Assembly (NCBI RefSeq): GCF_042685645.1
Contig: NZ_JBHUNX010000001.1
Span: 744,001-808,000 of the forward strand
Source of the DNA: Salininema proteolyticum
Lineage (GTDB): Bacteria > Actinomycetota > Actinomycetes > Mycobacteriales > Micromonosporaceae
Reading direction: 5' to 3'
DNA: 64,000 nt
The notes below the pieces were generated by a model. The model saw nothing but the letters and a program-made list of their open reading frames with translations, had not been told where the DNA came from and did not search any database. Of this stretch, positions 43,541-52,009 are shown piece by piece; within the stretch, counting starts at the first letter, position 1; each line of letters opens with the position of its first letter. Position numbers and translations under genes: made by a program.

Positions 43541-44467
43541 ATGACTGCTTTGTTCATCTCCCTGGGCGCACTGGCGCTCATCGTCGTCATACTGTTGATG
43601 GTCACCATGAGCAGTCGTAACAAGCTGGTCCGCCTGCGAAACATCACGAAAGAGTCCTGGGCTCAGATCGATGTGGAGCTCCAGCGCCGTTACGACCTGC
43701 TCGACAACCTGATGTACGTCGTGCAGCAGGCCGCCGGAGCCGAGCACGCCGCTCTGGTCCAGGTGGCCCAGGCTCGTGCCGCCGCGCAGCAGACCCGCCA
43801 GAACCCGAACGCCGGCCACGGCGCGCAGGGACAGGCCGAGGGGCAGCTGACCCAGGCCGTCCGCGGCGTCATCCAGATCCAGGAACAGTACCCGGAACTG
43901 AAGGCCAACCAGAACTTCCTCCAGGCGCAGGCCGAGATCGTCGACACGGAGAACCGCATCGCCGCTCCGCGCCGCTTCTACAACGCCAACGTCCGCGAGT
44001 ACAACACCGCCATCGAGGTCTTCCCCGGCTCGATGGCCGCGAAGATGGGCGGCTTCGTCGCCGAAGAGTACTTCGAGCTCGACACGCCGGAGGCCCGCCA
44101 GGCCCCCAAGCTGCGCCAGGGCGGAGACCCGGCCTACATGCAGCAGGCCGCTCCCCAGCAGCAGCAGCCGCCGATGGGTCAGCCCGGCTACGGCCAGCCC
44201 CAGCAGCAGATGCCGCCGCAGGGCTACGGACAGCCGCAGGGCCAGGTTCCCGGACAGGTGCCGCCCGGGCAGATTCCCGGACAGCCCCAGCAGCAGCCGG
44301 GTTACGGACAGCCGCCCCAGCAGCCGATGGGCCAGCCCGGCTACGGCCAGCCCCAGCCTCAGCAGCAGCTTCCCCCGCAGCAGCAACAGCAGCCCGGATA
44401 CGGCCAGCCTCCGCAGCAGCCCGGCTACGGACAGCCGCCCGCCCCGCCCAGCAACTACGGCCAGTAG
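43541..44467 (+). CDS. LemA-family protein with Gln/Pro/Gly repeat tail
   Basis: 308 residues. An N-terminal membrane helix (ALFISLGALALIVVILLMVT) leads into the LemA helical domain (RLRNITKESWAQIDVELQRR, YDLLDNLMYVV, ENRIAAPRRFYNANVREYNT, then EVFPGSMAAKMGGF). The last 100 residues are a low-complexity tail built from QPGYGQPQQQ-like units. The LemA family is membrane-anchored with its helical bundle facing inward. The molecular role is unknown. The tail is unusual for LemA and may mediate self-association. It is followed 38 bases later by a membrane protein gene, probably the same operon. Confidence 0.88.
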   Translation: MTALFISLGALALIVVILLMVTMSSRNKLVRLRNITKESWAQIDVELQRRYDLLDNLMYVVQQAAGAEHAALVQVAQARAAAQQTRQNPNAGHGAQGQAEGQLTQAVRGVIQIQEQYPELKANQNFLQAQAEIVDTENRIAAPRRFYNANVREYNTAIEVFPGSMAAKMGGFVAEEYFELDTPEARQAPKLRQGGDPAYMQQAAPQQQQPPMGQPGYGQPQQQMPPQGYGQPQGQVPGQVPPGQIPGQPQQQPGYGQPPQQPMGQPGYGQPQPQQQLPPQQQQQPGYGQPPQQPGYGQPPAPPSNYGQ

Positions 44468-44505
44468 AGAACTAGAAAGTATCCCCGGAAAAGGACAGTA
44501 CGACA

Positions 44506-45318
44506 ATGTTGCATGAGTTGGCGACTCTCGCCCATGCAGCCGTCAGCCTCCCGGAGCTCGTGCCCTATCCCGCGGAGACGGCCCTCAAGGGCCTCCTGCG
44601 GTCCGGCTCGCTCTTGGCCCGCGTGCGCGGCGGAGGCGACAGCTACGACAGCGACGACGATGACGACGGCATGAGCTTCATCATCTTCGTCATCATGATC
44701 CTCCTCGCCGGAGGGCTCTTCTGGCTCTTCTGGTGGCTGCGGCAGAAGAAGATCCGCGAGTACCGCGCCTGGGCCGCCCAGTACGGGTACCACTACGAGC
44801 CCTCCGACAACTCGGTGGTCAACTTCTCGACCGGCGACCCCTTCCAGGAGGGGCGCGGGCGCACCGGACAGGACGTCTTCCGCGGACAGTACCGCGGCAT
44901 GCACGTCATCTTCTTCCAGTACAACTACACCACCGGCAGCGGGAAGAACTCCGAGACCCACTACAACCAGGTCGTGGCGATCGGACTGCCGGCGCCCCGG
45001 CCCCGGCTCGACATCGGGCACGAGGGCTGGTTCTCCCGGAAGTTCCAGAAGGACATCGACTTCGAGAACCAGGCCTTCAACGACCGCTACCGGATCATGT
45101 CGGAGAACAGGCGCTTCGCCTTCGACATCATCCACGCCAGGACGATGGAGTGGATGATGGCCGACCAGCGTGCGCTGTCGAACCAGTGGCGGTTCGAGGG
45201 CCCCTGGCTGATGACCTGGCGCGCCGGTGAACTGAACCTGCAGGAAGTGTTCCCCTACCTCGACTTCCTCATAGACGTCTACGCGCAGGTTCCCCGGTTC
45301 GTCTGGGCGAACCACTGA
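44506..45318 (+). CDS. DUF3137-like membrane protein paired with LemA
   Basis: A 270-residue protein. An N-terminal cytoplasmic or amphipathic segment of about 50 residues ends in an acidic run (DSYDSDDDDD). One transmembrane helix (FIIFVIMILLAGGLFWLFWW) and a basic stop-transfer (RQKKIREYRAW) follow. The C-terminal domain (GRTGQDVFRGQYRGMHVIFF, MEWMMADQRALSNQWRFEG) looks like the DUF3137 domain often encoded next to lemA. The function is unknown. The pairing suggests a common membrane complex. Confidence 0.7.
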   Translation: MLHELATLAHAAVSLPELVPYPAETALKGLLRSGSLLARVRGGGDSYDSDDDDDGMSFIIFVIMILLAGGLFWLFWWLRQKKIREYRAWAAQYGYHYEPSDNSVVNFSTGDPFQEGRGRTGQDVFRGQYRGMHVIFFQYNYTTGSGKNSETHYNQVVAIGLPAPRPRLDIGHEGWFSRKFQKDIDFENQAFNDRYRIMSENRRFAFDIIHARTMEWMMADQRALSNQWRFEGPWLMTWRAGELNLQEVFPYLDFLIDVYAQVPRFVWANH

Positions 45319-45328
45319 ACGAGCGGGA

Positions 45329-45354
45329 GAGGCCGGCGGAAGACCGCCGGCCTC
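45329..45354 (+). terminator. Terminator after the LemA operon
   Basis: GAGGCCGGCGG pairs with CCGCCGGCCTC around AAGA. Confidence 0.75.
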
Positions 45355-45465
45355 GTCTGTGCCGGAAGGGCAATGGTGAAGCCGCTGGGGATCGGCTCCC
45401 GGAGAGCTCGAACCCGAACGCGCGGCGGCCGAATGGGACCGCGGGGCGACCCGGGAAGGCCCCCG

Positions 45466-45495
45466 CTGACGCGGGGGCGCCGACAGTAGTATGAT
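45466..45495 (+). promoter_or_regulatory. Promoter of tRNA-Gln
   Basis: CTGACG (45466-45471), an 18-base spacer and TATGAT (45490-45495) point to a start near 45502, about 36 bases before the tRNA. Confidence 0.65.
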
Positions 45496-45537
45496 GGGTG
45501 CGCGCGAAGCGCGTTCCCTCAGCGTTTTCGCAGATGA

Positions 45538-45612
45538 TGGCCCATGGTGTAATCGGCAACACTGCAGATTTTGGTTCTGTCGTTCCAGGTTCGAGTCCTG
45601 GTGGGCCAGCCA
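45538..45612 (+). tRNA. glnT: tRNA-Gln (anticodon UUG)
   Basis: 75 bases including an encoded CCA end. The acceptor TGGCCCA pairs with TGGGCCA. The anticodon loop TTTTGGT gives TTG at positions 34-36. The T-arm CCAGG-TTCGAGT-CCTGG is standard. Its 3' half is copied in the repeat that follows. Confidence 0.92.
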
Positions 45613-45794
45613 CACACAACTCTTAGTGTCAGGGTCGGCGACACTGCAGATTTTGACGGTGTTTCCGCTGCCTTCGGCCGGTGTCGTTCCAGGTTCGAGT
45701 CCTGGTGAGCCAGCCACACACAACTCTTAGTGTCAGGGTCGGCGACACTGCAGATTTTGACGGTGTTTCCGCTGCCTTCGGCCGGTGTCGTTCC
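45609..45794 (+). repeat. Tandem 104-base repeat containing tRNA-Gln fragments
   Basis: Unit 1 is 45609-45712. Unit 2 starts at 45713 and matches it perfectly for 82 bases to 45794, then breaks off. Each unit begins with the tRNA discriminator and CCA, runs through a non-tRNA stretch (CACACACAACTCTTAGTGTC), repeats the tRNA D/anticodon strand (CGGCGACACTGCAGATTTT, one change), carries about 26 inserted bases in place of the anticodon 3' strand, and unit 1 ends with a full T-arm and acceptor 3' strand (one G to A change) plus CCA. Confidence 0.85.
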
Positions 45795-45976
45795 GAATCC
45801 TGGCCCCAACAAACCGGCGGCCTTCAATCCCTGATGCCACGGTTGGAAAGATTGCAGATTCCGACCGGACTCCCGCCGAACGTCCCCGGAGAACTCCCGG
45901 TGAACGGCGAATGTCGTGCGGAACCGCGTAATAAAAGGCGGCAGCGGGGCGAGGCGGGTCTCGGGATGAGGCTAAT

Positions 45977-47425
45977 ATGGCCCTGATGAGTAAAGAGCGC
46001 CACTCCATTATCCTGGCCGCCGGGCTGGGCACTCGAATGAAGTCTTCCAAGCCCAAGGTCCTCCACGAGATCCTCGGACGGACCCTGCTGGGCCATGTTC
46101 TGACCTCCGTCGGCTCGATCCGGCCCGACCGCCGCATCGTCGTGGTGGGAGCCGCCGCCGACCAGGTCACCTCCTACCTGGAGGAGAGCTTCCCCAGCGC
46201 CGAGACGGCCTTCCAGGCCGAGCAGAACGGCACGGGCCACGCGGTCCGCGTCGCGATGGACGCCGTGGCGGACCTGCAGGGCACCGTCGTGGTCACCGTC
46301 GGCGACGCCCCGCTGATCCGGCCCGAGACCTTCCAGGCGATCCTGGAGACGCACGAGGCGACCGGCAACGCCGCGACCGTCCTCACCGCGGTGGTGCCCG
46401 ACCCGACCGGGTTCGGCCGCATCGTGCGCGGAGAGAACGGCGAGGTGCTGCGCAACGTCGAGCACCGCGACGCGAGCGAAGCAGAGCGCTCCATCCGCGA
46501 GATCAACTCGGGCATGTACGCCTTCGACGCCGACGCGCTGAGGGAGGCGCTGAGCCGCCTCAAGTCCGACAACGACCAGGGCGAGGAGTACCTCACCGAC
46601 GTCCTGCAGATCCTCCGGGAGGCGGAGCGGCCGATCGGCGCGCACGTGGTCGATGACCCGACCGAGGTCCTGGGCTGCAACAACCGCGCGCAACTGGCCG
46701 AGCTGAGCGCCATCATGCGCGACCGCATCAACGAGGGCCTGATGCTCGACGGCGTCACCATCGAGGACCCGGCGACGACGTGGATCGACGCGACCGTCTC
46801 CGTGGGCCGCGACGTCACCGTCCACCCCGGCTGCCAGCTCAAGGGCGCCACGGCGGTCGACTCGGGGGCTGAGATCGGCCCGGACTCGACACTCGTGGAC
46901 ACCATCGTCGACGCCGACGCCAAGGTCATCCGCACCCACGCCGACCAGGCCAGGATCGGCGTGGAGGCGACCGTGGGCCCGTTCGCCCACCTGCGGCCGG
47001 GATCGACGGTGGGCGGCTCCGGCAAGGCCGGCGCCTTCGTGGAGATGAAGGGCGCGACCCTGGGCGAGGGCTCGAAGGCCGCGCACCTCTCCTACCTGGG
47101 CGACGTCACCGTGGGCACCAACGCGAACATCGGCTGCGGCGTGATCGTGGCCAACTACGACGGCGTGAAGAAGTACCACAGCGAGATCGGAGACGGGGTC
47201 TTCATCGGCTGCGACTCGACCCTCGTGTCACCCGTGAACGTGAAATCCGGCACTTATGTCGCGGCGGGCTCGGTCGTCACCGAGGACGTCGAACCCGGCG
47301 ACCTCGCGGTGGCCAGGGCCCGGCAGAGGAACATCGAGGGCTGGGTGGAGCGCAAACGCCCCGGAACGGTCACGGCCAAGGCGGCCGACGAGGCTCTGCG
47401 GGACGAGCACGAGCCCGGAGAGTAG
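45977..47425 (+). CDS. glmU: Bifunctional GlcNAc-1-P uridyltransferase / GlcN-1-P acetyltransferase
   Basis: Makes UDP-GlcNAc in two steps. The N-terminal Rossmann domain has ILAAGLGTRMKSSKPKVLHE and QAEQNGTGHAV. The C-terminal left-handed beta-helix carries GAFVEMKGATLGEGSKAAHL, GANIGCGVIVANYDGVKKYH with the acetyltransfer His, and AAGSVVTEDVEPG. 482 residues, normal length. GAGG is five bases before the ATG. It is followed by prs, the common actinobacterial order. Confidence 0.96.
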   Translation: MALMSKERHSIILAAGLGTRMKSSKPKVLHEILGRTLLGHVLTSVGSIRPDRRIVVVGAAADQVTSYLEESFPSAETAFQAEQNGTGHAVRVAMDAVADLQGTVVVTVGDAPLIRPETFQAILETHEATGNAATVLTAVVPDPTGFGRIVRGENGEVLRNVEHRDASEAERSIREINSGMYAFDADALREALSRLKSDNDQGEEYLTDVLQILREAERPIGAHVVDDPTEVLGCNNRAQLAELSAIMRDRINEGLMLDGVTIEDPATTWIDATVSVGRDVTVHPGCQLKGATAVDSGAEIGPDSTLVDTIVDADAKVIRTHADQARIGVEATVGPFAHLRPGSTVGGSGKAGAFVEMKGATLGEGSKAAHLSYLGDVTVGTNANIGCGVIVANYDGVKKYHSEIGDGVFIGCDSTLVSPVNVKSGTYVAAGSVVTEDVEPGDLAVARARQRNIEGWVERKRPGTVTAKAADEALRDEHEPGE

Positions 47426-47547
47426 CCACACAATAGTGGCCCCCGCCCGGCCGAGATGGGATGCTGGACGGGGGACACTTAATCCCGTCTTCACCCGCCC
47501 GCCACCTGCGGGCACCAGTCGCTGCGCAACACAGGGGTCAAAACCAC

Positions 47548-48531
47548 ATGGCTAGTATGTCAGCCGTCAACTCCAAAAACCTGATGCTGTTCTCGGGCCG
47601 CGGATACCCGGAACTGGCCGAGGAGATCGGAAAGTTCCTCGGGGTGGCGCCGACGCCCACCTCCTCCTACACATTCGCGAACGGAGAGCTCTTCGTCCGT
47701 TTCGAGGAATCGGTGCGCGGCTGCGACGCGTTCGTAGTCCAGTCCATGGCCACGCAGATCAACGAGTGGGTCATGGAAACGCTCATCATGCTCGACGCGC
47801 TGAAGCGGGGATCGGCGAAGCGGATCACCGTGGTCGTGCCGTTCTACCCCTACTCGCGCCAGGACAAGAAGCACCGCGGCCGCGAGCCCATCTCGGCCCG
47901 CCTCATGGCGGACCTGCTCAAGGCCGCCGGCGCCGACCGCATCCTGACGGTCGACCTGCACACCGCCCAGATCCAGGGCTTCTTCGACGGCCCGGTGGAC
48001 CACCTCTTCGCCATGGGGACCCTCGCCAAGCACGTCGAGGAGAAGTACGGCGACCGCGACCTGGCGATCGTCTCGCCCGACTCGGGCCGTGTGCGCCTGG
48101 TCGAGCGCTGGTCCGACCGCCTGGGCGGCTGCCCGATCGCGTTCATCCACAAGACCCGCGACCCGCTGCGTCCCAACGAGGTCGTCGCGAACAAGGTCGT
48201 CGGCGAGGTCGAGGGCCGCACCTGTGTGCTGGTCGACGACATGATCGACACCGGCGGCACGATCACCTCGGCCGCCGAGATGCTCATGGAGGCGGGCGCC
48301 TCCGACGTCGTCATCGCGACCACCCACCCCATCCTGTCCGACCCGGCCGCGAAGCGACTGGCCGACTCCCCGGCTAGCGAGGTCATCGTGACCAACACGC
48401 TGCCGCTGCCCGAGCAGGCGAAGGAGCTGGAGAAGATCACGACCCTGTCGATCGCGCCCCTGGTGGCGAAGGCGATCTGGGAGGTCTTCAACGACGGTTC
48501 GGTGACCACGCTGTTCGGCGGACTGTCTTAA
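47548..48531 (+). CDS. prs: Ribose-phosphate pyrophosphokinase (PRPP synthetase)
   Basis: Transfers pyrophosphate from ATP to ribose-5-phosphate, giving PRPP for nucleotides, histidine and tryptophan. 327 residues. VVPFYPYSRQDKKHRGREP is the ATP/flexible region, TVDLHTAQIQGFFDGPVDHL the divalent-cation loop, and VLVDDMIDTGGTITSAA the PRPP-binding motif. I start at ATG-GCT-AGT. A second ATG three codons on is also possible. Confidence 0.96.
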   Translation: MASMSAVNSKNLMLFSGRGYPELAEEIGKFLGVAPTPTSSYTFANGELFVRFEESVRGCDAFVVQSMATQINEWVMETLIMLDALKRGSAKRITVVVPFYPYSRQDKKHRGREPISARLMADLLKAAGADRILTVDLHTAQIQGFFDGPVDHLFAMGTLAKHVEEKYGDRDLAIVSPDSGRVRLVERWSDRLGGCPIAFIHKTRDPLRPNEVVANKVVGEVEGRTCVLVDDMIDTGGTITSAAEMLMEAGASDVVIATTHPILSDPAAKRLADSPASEVIVTNTLPLPEQAKELEKITTLSIAPLVAKAIWEVFNDGSVTTLFGGLS

Positions 48532-48536
48532 GAACG

Positions 48537-48579
48537 GCGAGAGGGCGCCCGCGGACACCGTCCGCGGGCGCCCTCTCGC
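48537..48579 (+). terminator. prs terminator
   Basis: A perfect 20-base stem with an ACC loop, five bases after the prs stop. Confidence 0.88.
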
Positions 48580-48804
48580 GTCCATAGACGCGTTTATGCG
48601 GGTGATTTGTCTACATCACAGGGCCGACGGTAGAAACCGTTCCGGCTGGCGGATGTAGTACGCTGGATTAGTTGCCATCGGCGAGGGCACCGCGAGGCGG
48701 TGCCGTAATCGACGCAATGGGCGTTAGGTTCTCAGGGTTCCCTGTGTCAGACGTCGTTTGTCGAGCGCCTTTTAACTTTCACACCTTACCCGAGGGAGCT
48801 TTCC
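48580..48804 (+). promoter_or_regulatory. rplY upstream region
   Basis: 225 bases without a gene. GGCACCGC/GCGGTGCC with a GAG loop (48686-48704) forms a neat hairpin in the probable leader. No further element is recognised. Confidence 0.4.
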
Positions 48805-49404
48805 ATGTCTGAAGTCAAGATCGCCGGCGAGGTCCGCACCGATTTCGGTAAGGGCGCCGCCCGCCGTACCCGTCGCGCCGGCAAGGTCCCGGCCGTGATC
48901 TACGGCCACGGCTCGGAGCCGCGCCACATTTCCCTGCCGACGCTGGAGTTCGCCGCCGTGCTGCGCAATGGCGGCCTCAACCAGCTCATCCAGGTAGAGA
49001 TCGAGGGCGGGGGCCAGGAGCTGGTCATGCCCAAGGACATCCAGACCGACCCGCTCAAGGACGACATCGTCCACGCCGACCTGCTCATCGTGAGCCGCTC
49101 GGAGAAGATCCAGACGGACGTTCCGCTGACCTTCACCGGCGAGCAGGAGAAGGGCGGCATCGTGGTCTACGAGGCCGACTCCGTCACCGTCGAGGCCCCG
49201 GCCTCCACCGTTCCCGAGTCCCTCGAGGTCTCGGTCGAGGGCGTCGCCGTCGGCGGCCACGTCTCCGTCGGGGACATCGTGCTGCCCAAGGGCGTCGAGC
49301 TGGTGACCGATGCCGAGCAGGTTCTCGCCTCCGTCTCCGCCCCGCGCGCCGCCGTCGAGGCGACCGAGGGCGAAGAGGGCGAGTCCGAGGAGTCCGCCGA
49401 GTAG
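48805..49404 (+). CDS. rplY: 50S ribosomal protein L25, Ctc form
   Basis: Binds 5S rRNA. 199 residues, the long CTC form: an L25 domain (DFGKGAARRTRRAGKVPAVI, then YGHGSEPRHISLP) and a C-terminal TL5-like beta domain (PVTFTGEQ-like VPLTFTGEQEKGGIVVYEAD, GHVSVGDIVLPKGVELV), with an acidic tail rich in Glu. GAGGGAG precedes the ATG. It lies between prs and pth, the usual neighbourhood of ctc. Confidence 0.95.
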   Translation: MSEVKIAGEVRTDFGKGAARRTRRAGKVPAVIYGHGSEPRHISLPTLEFAAVLRNGGLNQLIQVEIEGGGQELVMPKDIQTDPLKDDIVHADLLIVSRSEKIQTDVPLTFTGEQEKGGIVVYEADSVTVEAPASTVPESLEVSVEGVAVGGHVSVGDIVLPKGVELVTDAEQVLASVSAPRAAVEATEGEEGESEESAE

Positions 49405-49428
49405 CGGATCCGCGGGATCAGACCGTGC

Positions 49429-49469
49429 GGCGGTGCGGGACGCCAGGCGTCCCGCACCGCCTTTCTTTT
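49429..49469 (+). terminator. Intrinsic terminator after rplY
   Basis: A perfect 15-base stem GGCGGTGCGGGACGC, CAG loop, and a TTTCTTTT tail. Confidence 0.9.
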
Positions 49470-49488
49470 GACCGTTAGGATGAGGGGC

Positions 49489-50067
49489 ATGTCCGACACT
49501 CCCTTTCTCATTGCCGGGCTGGGCAATCCCGGCCGGAAGTACGCCGGCAACAGGCACAATGTGGGCTTCATGGTCGCCGACGCCCTGGCGGGGCGCTACG
49601 GGGGGAGGTTCGGCCGGGCCAAGGGCGTCCGCGCCGAGGCCGCCGAGGCCCGCCTGCGCCCGGGAGGTCCGAAGCTGATCCTGGTCAAGCCGCTGACGTT
49701 CATGAACCTGTCGGGAGACGCCGTGGCCCCCCTGGCCAAGTACTTCTCGGTGCCGGCGGAGAACGTGGTGGCGGTGCACGACGAGCTGGACATCGACTAC
49801 GGCCGCCTGAAGCTCAAGCGCGGCGGGGGCGAGGGCGGGCACAACGGCCTGAAGTCCCTGACCAGGTCGCTGGGCACCAAGGAGTACGCGCGCGTCAGGT
49901 TCGGGATCGGCCGCCCTCCGGGCCGCATGGAGGTCGTGGACTACGTCCTGAAGGACTTCGGCGCCGCGGAGAAGAAGGAGCTGGACCTCAACGTGGAGCT
50001 GGCCGCCGACGCCGTGGAGGCGATCGTGGAGAAGGGCCTCGTCGAGGCCCAGAACAGCTTCAATTAG
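49489..50067 (+). CDS. pth: Peptidyl-tRNA hydrolase
   Basis: Recycles peptidyl-tRNA released from stalled ribosomes. 192 residues. AGLGNPGRKYAGNRHNVGF contains the catalytic His, PLTFMNLSGDAV the conserved Asn, VVAVHDELDIDYGRLKLK the Asp, and GGGEGGHNGLKSL the peptide-binding loop. I start at ATG after GAGGGG. A longer in-frame start exists seven codons earlier but lies close to the terminator. Confidence 0.96.
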   Translation: MSDTPFLIAGLGNPGRKYAGNRHNVGFMVADALAGRYGGRFGRAKGVRAEAAEARLRPGGPKLILVKPLTFMNLSGDAVAPLAKYFSVPAENVVAVHDELDIDYGRLKLKRGGGEGGHNGLKSLTRSLGTKEYARVRFGIGRPPGRMEVVDYVLKDFGAAEKKELDLNVELAADAVEAIVEKGLVEAQNSFN

Positions 50068-50150
50068 CGTTTTGTCCCAATTTGATCACTCAGGGTGACT
50101 TTTTTGCGGCCCGGCCGTTACTTCGCCGCTTGCCCGTCGTTAAAGCAGGT

Positions 50151-51638
50151 GTGAGCACCAGCGATATCCCTATGAAGACCAGGGGCCGCGTCTACTCGGT
50201 CAACACCTTCGCCTCGGCCGCTCCGCGCCAGGCTCGCCCCACCAGGTGGCACCGCCACTACCTGTGGGCGATCCTCGCCACCGACGTGCTCGCCGCCGCG
50301 CTGGGAGCGGCGGCCGGATTCCTGGCGAGGTTCGGCTCCGTCAGCGACCACAGCCGCGTCTACGCGTGGTCCCTGGCCGCGCTGCCGCTGCTGTGGGTGG
50401 CGATCCTGGGCATGTCCCGCGCCTACGAGATGCGCTACCTGTTCATGGGCACCGAGGAGTACCAGCGGGTCGTCCGCGCCTTCCTGGCCTCGGTCGCGTC
50501 GGTCGCCGGCGTCTCCTACGCGCTGGAGCTTCCCACATCGCGGATCTTCGTGCTCGTGTCGCTGCCGGTGATGGCCGTGAGCACGATCCTGCTGCGGTTC
50601 GCCTGCCGCAAGCGCCTGTACCGCCTGCGGGCGGAGGGCCGCTGCCTGAAACGCGTCCTCGTCGTCGGCCACGAGCTGCCCTGCGCGGAGCTGGTCGCGC
50701 AGCTGTCGCGCGAGCGCTACCACGGCTTCAAGGTCGTCGCGGCCTGCATTCCCGGCGGCAAGCGGTCCGGCGCGCTCATGGAGTTCCACACCAGGGTGCG
50801 CGGCGGCTTCGACCGGATCGCCGAGGCCGTCGAGGCGGAGCGCGCCGACGTCGTGCTGGTGCTGGCCTCGCCCGAGTTCGACGGGACCCGCCTGAGGCGA
50901 CTCTCGTGGGACCTGGAGCGCTGCGACACGGAACTGGTCGTCACCTCGGCGATGGTCGACATCGGGGGCGAGCGCACCTCCATCCGGCCCGTCGACGGAC
51001 TGCCAATGCTCCACCTGGACCACGTCCGCCTGACCGGCGTGCGCCGGTGGCTCAAAGACTTCACCGACCGGATCGGCGCGGCCCTCCTGCTGGTCATGCT
51101 GTTCCCGCTCATCGCCACGACCGTGGTGATGATCAGGCTAACCTCGCCGGGGCCGGCCTTCTACTCGCAGGAGCGCATCGGCAAGGACGGCAGGCCCTTC
51201 ACGATCTGGAAGTTCCGCACCATGTACACCGACGCGGCGCGGCGACTGGCGATGCTCCAGCAGTGGAACGAGGGCGGCGATGTCCTGTTCAAGATGAAGG
51301 ACGACCCGCGTGTCACCAAGGTGGGCAAGTACTTGCGGCGCTTCTCGATCGACGAGCTGCCGCAGCTGTTCAACGTGCTGCGGGGCGACATGAGCCTGGT
51401 GGGCCCGAGACCCCCGCTGCCGACCGAGGTCGCGGCCTACGCGCCGGACGTGCGGCGCCGCCTGGTGGTCAAGCCGGGGATGACGGGGCTGTGGCAGGTG
51501 TCGGGCCGCTCCGACCTCTCTTGGGACGAGGCGGTCCGACTTGACCTGCGCTATGTGGAGAACTGGACGCTGTCGCTCGACTTCGTGATCATGCTGCGCA
51601 CCGTGACCGCCGTGCTGCGGTCGCGGGGGGCCTACTGA
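50151..51638 (+). CDS. Polyprenyl-phosphate sugar-1-phosphate transferase (EPS-type)
   Basis: A membrane enzyme that starts exopolysaccharide or glycan assembly by moving a sugar phosphate onto undecaprenyl phosphate. About 495 residues. The N-terminal half has four or five helices and a CoA-binding-like domain (LKRVLVVGHELPCAELVAQL). One more helix (RIGAALLLVMLFPLIATTVV) leads into the catalytic domain with GKDGRPFTIWKFRTMY, FSIDELPQLFN, LVGPRPPLPTE and KPGMTGLWQVSGRS. The start is uncertain: GTG here, or an ATG seven codons later. No other polysaccharide genes are adjacent. Its stop directly abuts the stop of the convergent gene. Confidence 0.9.
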   Translation: MSTSDIPMKTRGRVYSVNTFASAAPRQARPTRWHRHYLWAILATDVLAAALGAAAGFLARFGSVSDHSRVYAWSLAALPLLWVAILGMSRAYEMRYLFMGTEEYQRVVRAFLASVASVAGVSYALELPTSRIFVLVSLPVMAVSTILLRFACRKRLYRLRAEGRCLKRVLVVGHELPCAELVAQLSRERYHGFKVVAACIPGGKRSGALMEFHTRVRGGFDRIAEAVEAERADVVLVLASPEFDGTRLRRLSWDLERCDTELVVTSAMVDIGGERTSIRPVDGLPMLHLDHVRLTGVRRWLKDFTDRIGAALLLVMLFPLIATTVVMIRLTSPGPAFYSQERIGKDGRPFTIWKFRTMYTDAARRLAMLQQWNEGGDVLFKMKDDPRVTKVGKYLRRFSIDELPQLFNVLRGDMSLVGPRPPLPTEVAAYAPDVRRRLVVKPGMTGLWQVSGRSDLSWDEAVRLDLRYVENWTLSLDFVIMLRTVTAVLRSRGAY

Positions 51639-51938
51639 TCACGGCTCCAGGTACACGCTGCGGTTTAAACCCTCTTCGGGGTCCCCGCGGCGGACGTTGA
51701 ACTCGACGTCCTTGGACGCCTCGCTCATGAGCGCGTGGCCGAGGTCCGACAGCGCGCGGGCGCAGGCGAGCTCTTCGCCTATCTCCGGCATGGGCCGGTC
51801 GTCCGGATTTCTCCGGGCGCGCCCCCGGCGCTTGAGCACCGTCGCCTCGCCCTGGTGCAGAGTCGCCGTCGCGACGGTGCTGTCCTGGTTCTCCTCGATG
51901 TCGACATCGACATCCCAGTGGATGGCTGCGGTCGTCAT
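51639..51938 (-). CDS. DUF1876 family protein (Rv2632c/Rv1738-like)
   Basis: A 99-residue cytosolic protein. IHWDVDVDIEENQDSTVATA, GRARRNPDDRPMPEIGEELA, and CARALSDLGHALMSEA give the DUF1876 pattern. Mycobacterial relatives such as Rv1738 have a fold close to ribosome hibernation factors and are induced in dormancy. That link is family knowledge only. Its stop codon abuts the sugar-transferase stop with no base between, so no separate terminator fits. Confidence 0.85.
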   Translation of the reverse strand: MTTAAIHWDVDVDIEENQDSTVATATLHQGEATVLKRRGRARRNPDDRPMPEIGEELACARALSDLGHALMSEASKDVEFNVRRGDPEEGLNRSVYLEP

Positions 51939-51953
51939 CTCCCCTTCACCTCC

Positions 51954-51994
51954 CCTCCCCGTGTGCCCTCATTATCGCAGGATGAACGGGGAGG
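51954..51994 (-). terminator. Possible terminator of the DASS transporter gene
   Basis: CCTCCCCGT pairs with ACGGGGAGG over a 23-base loop just past the transporter stop. Confidence 0.45.
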
Positions 51995-52009
51995 AGAGGC
52001 CGGGAAGCC

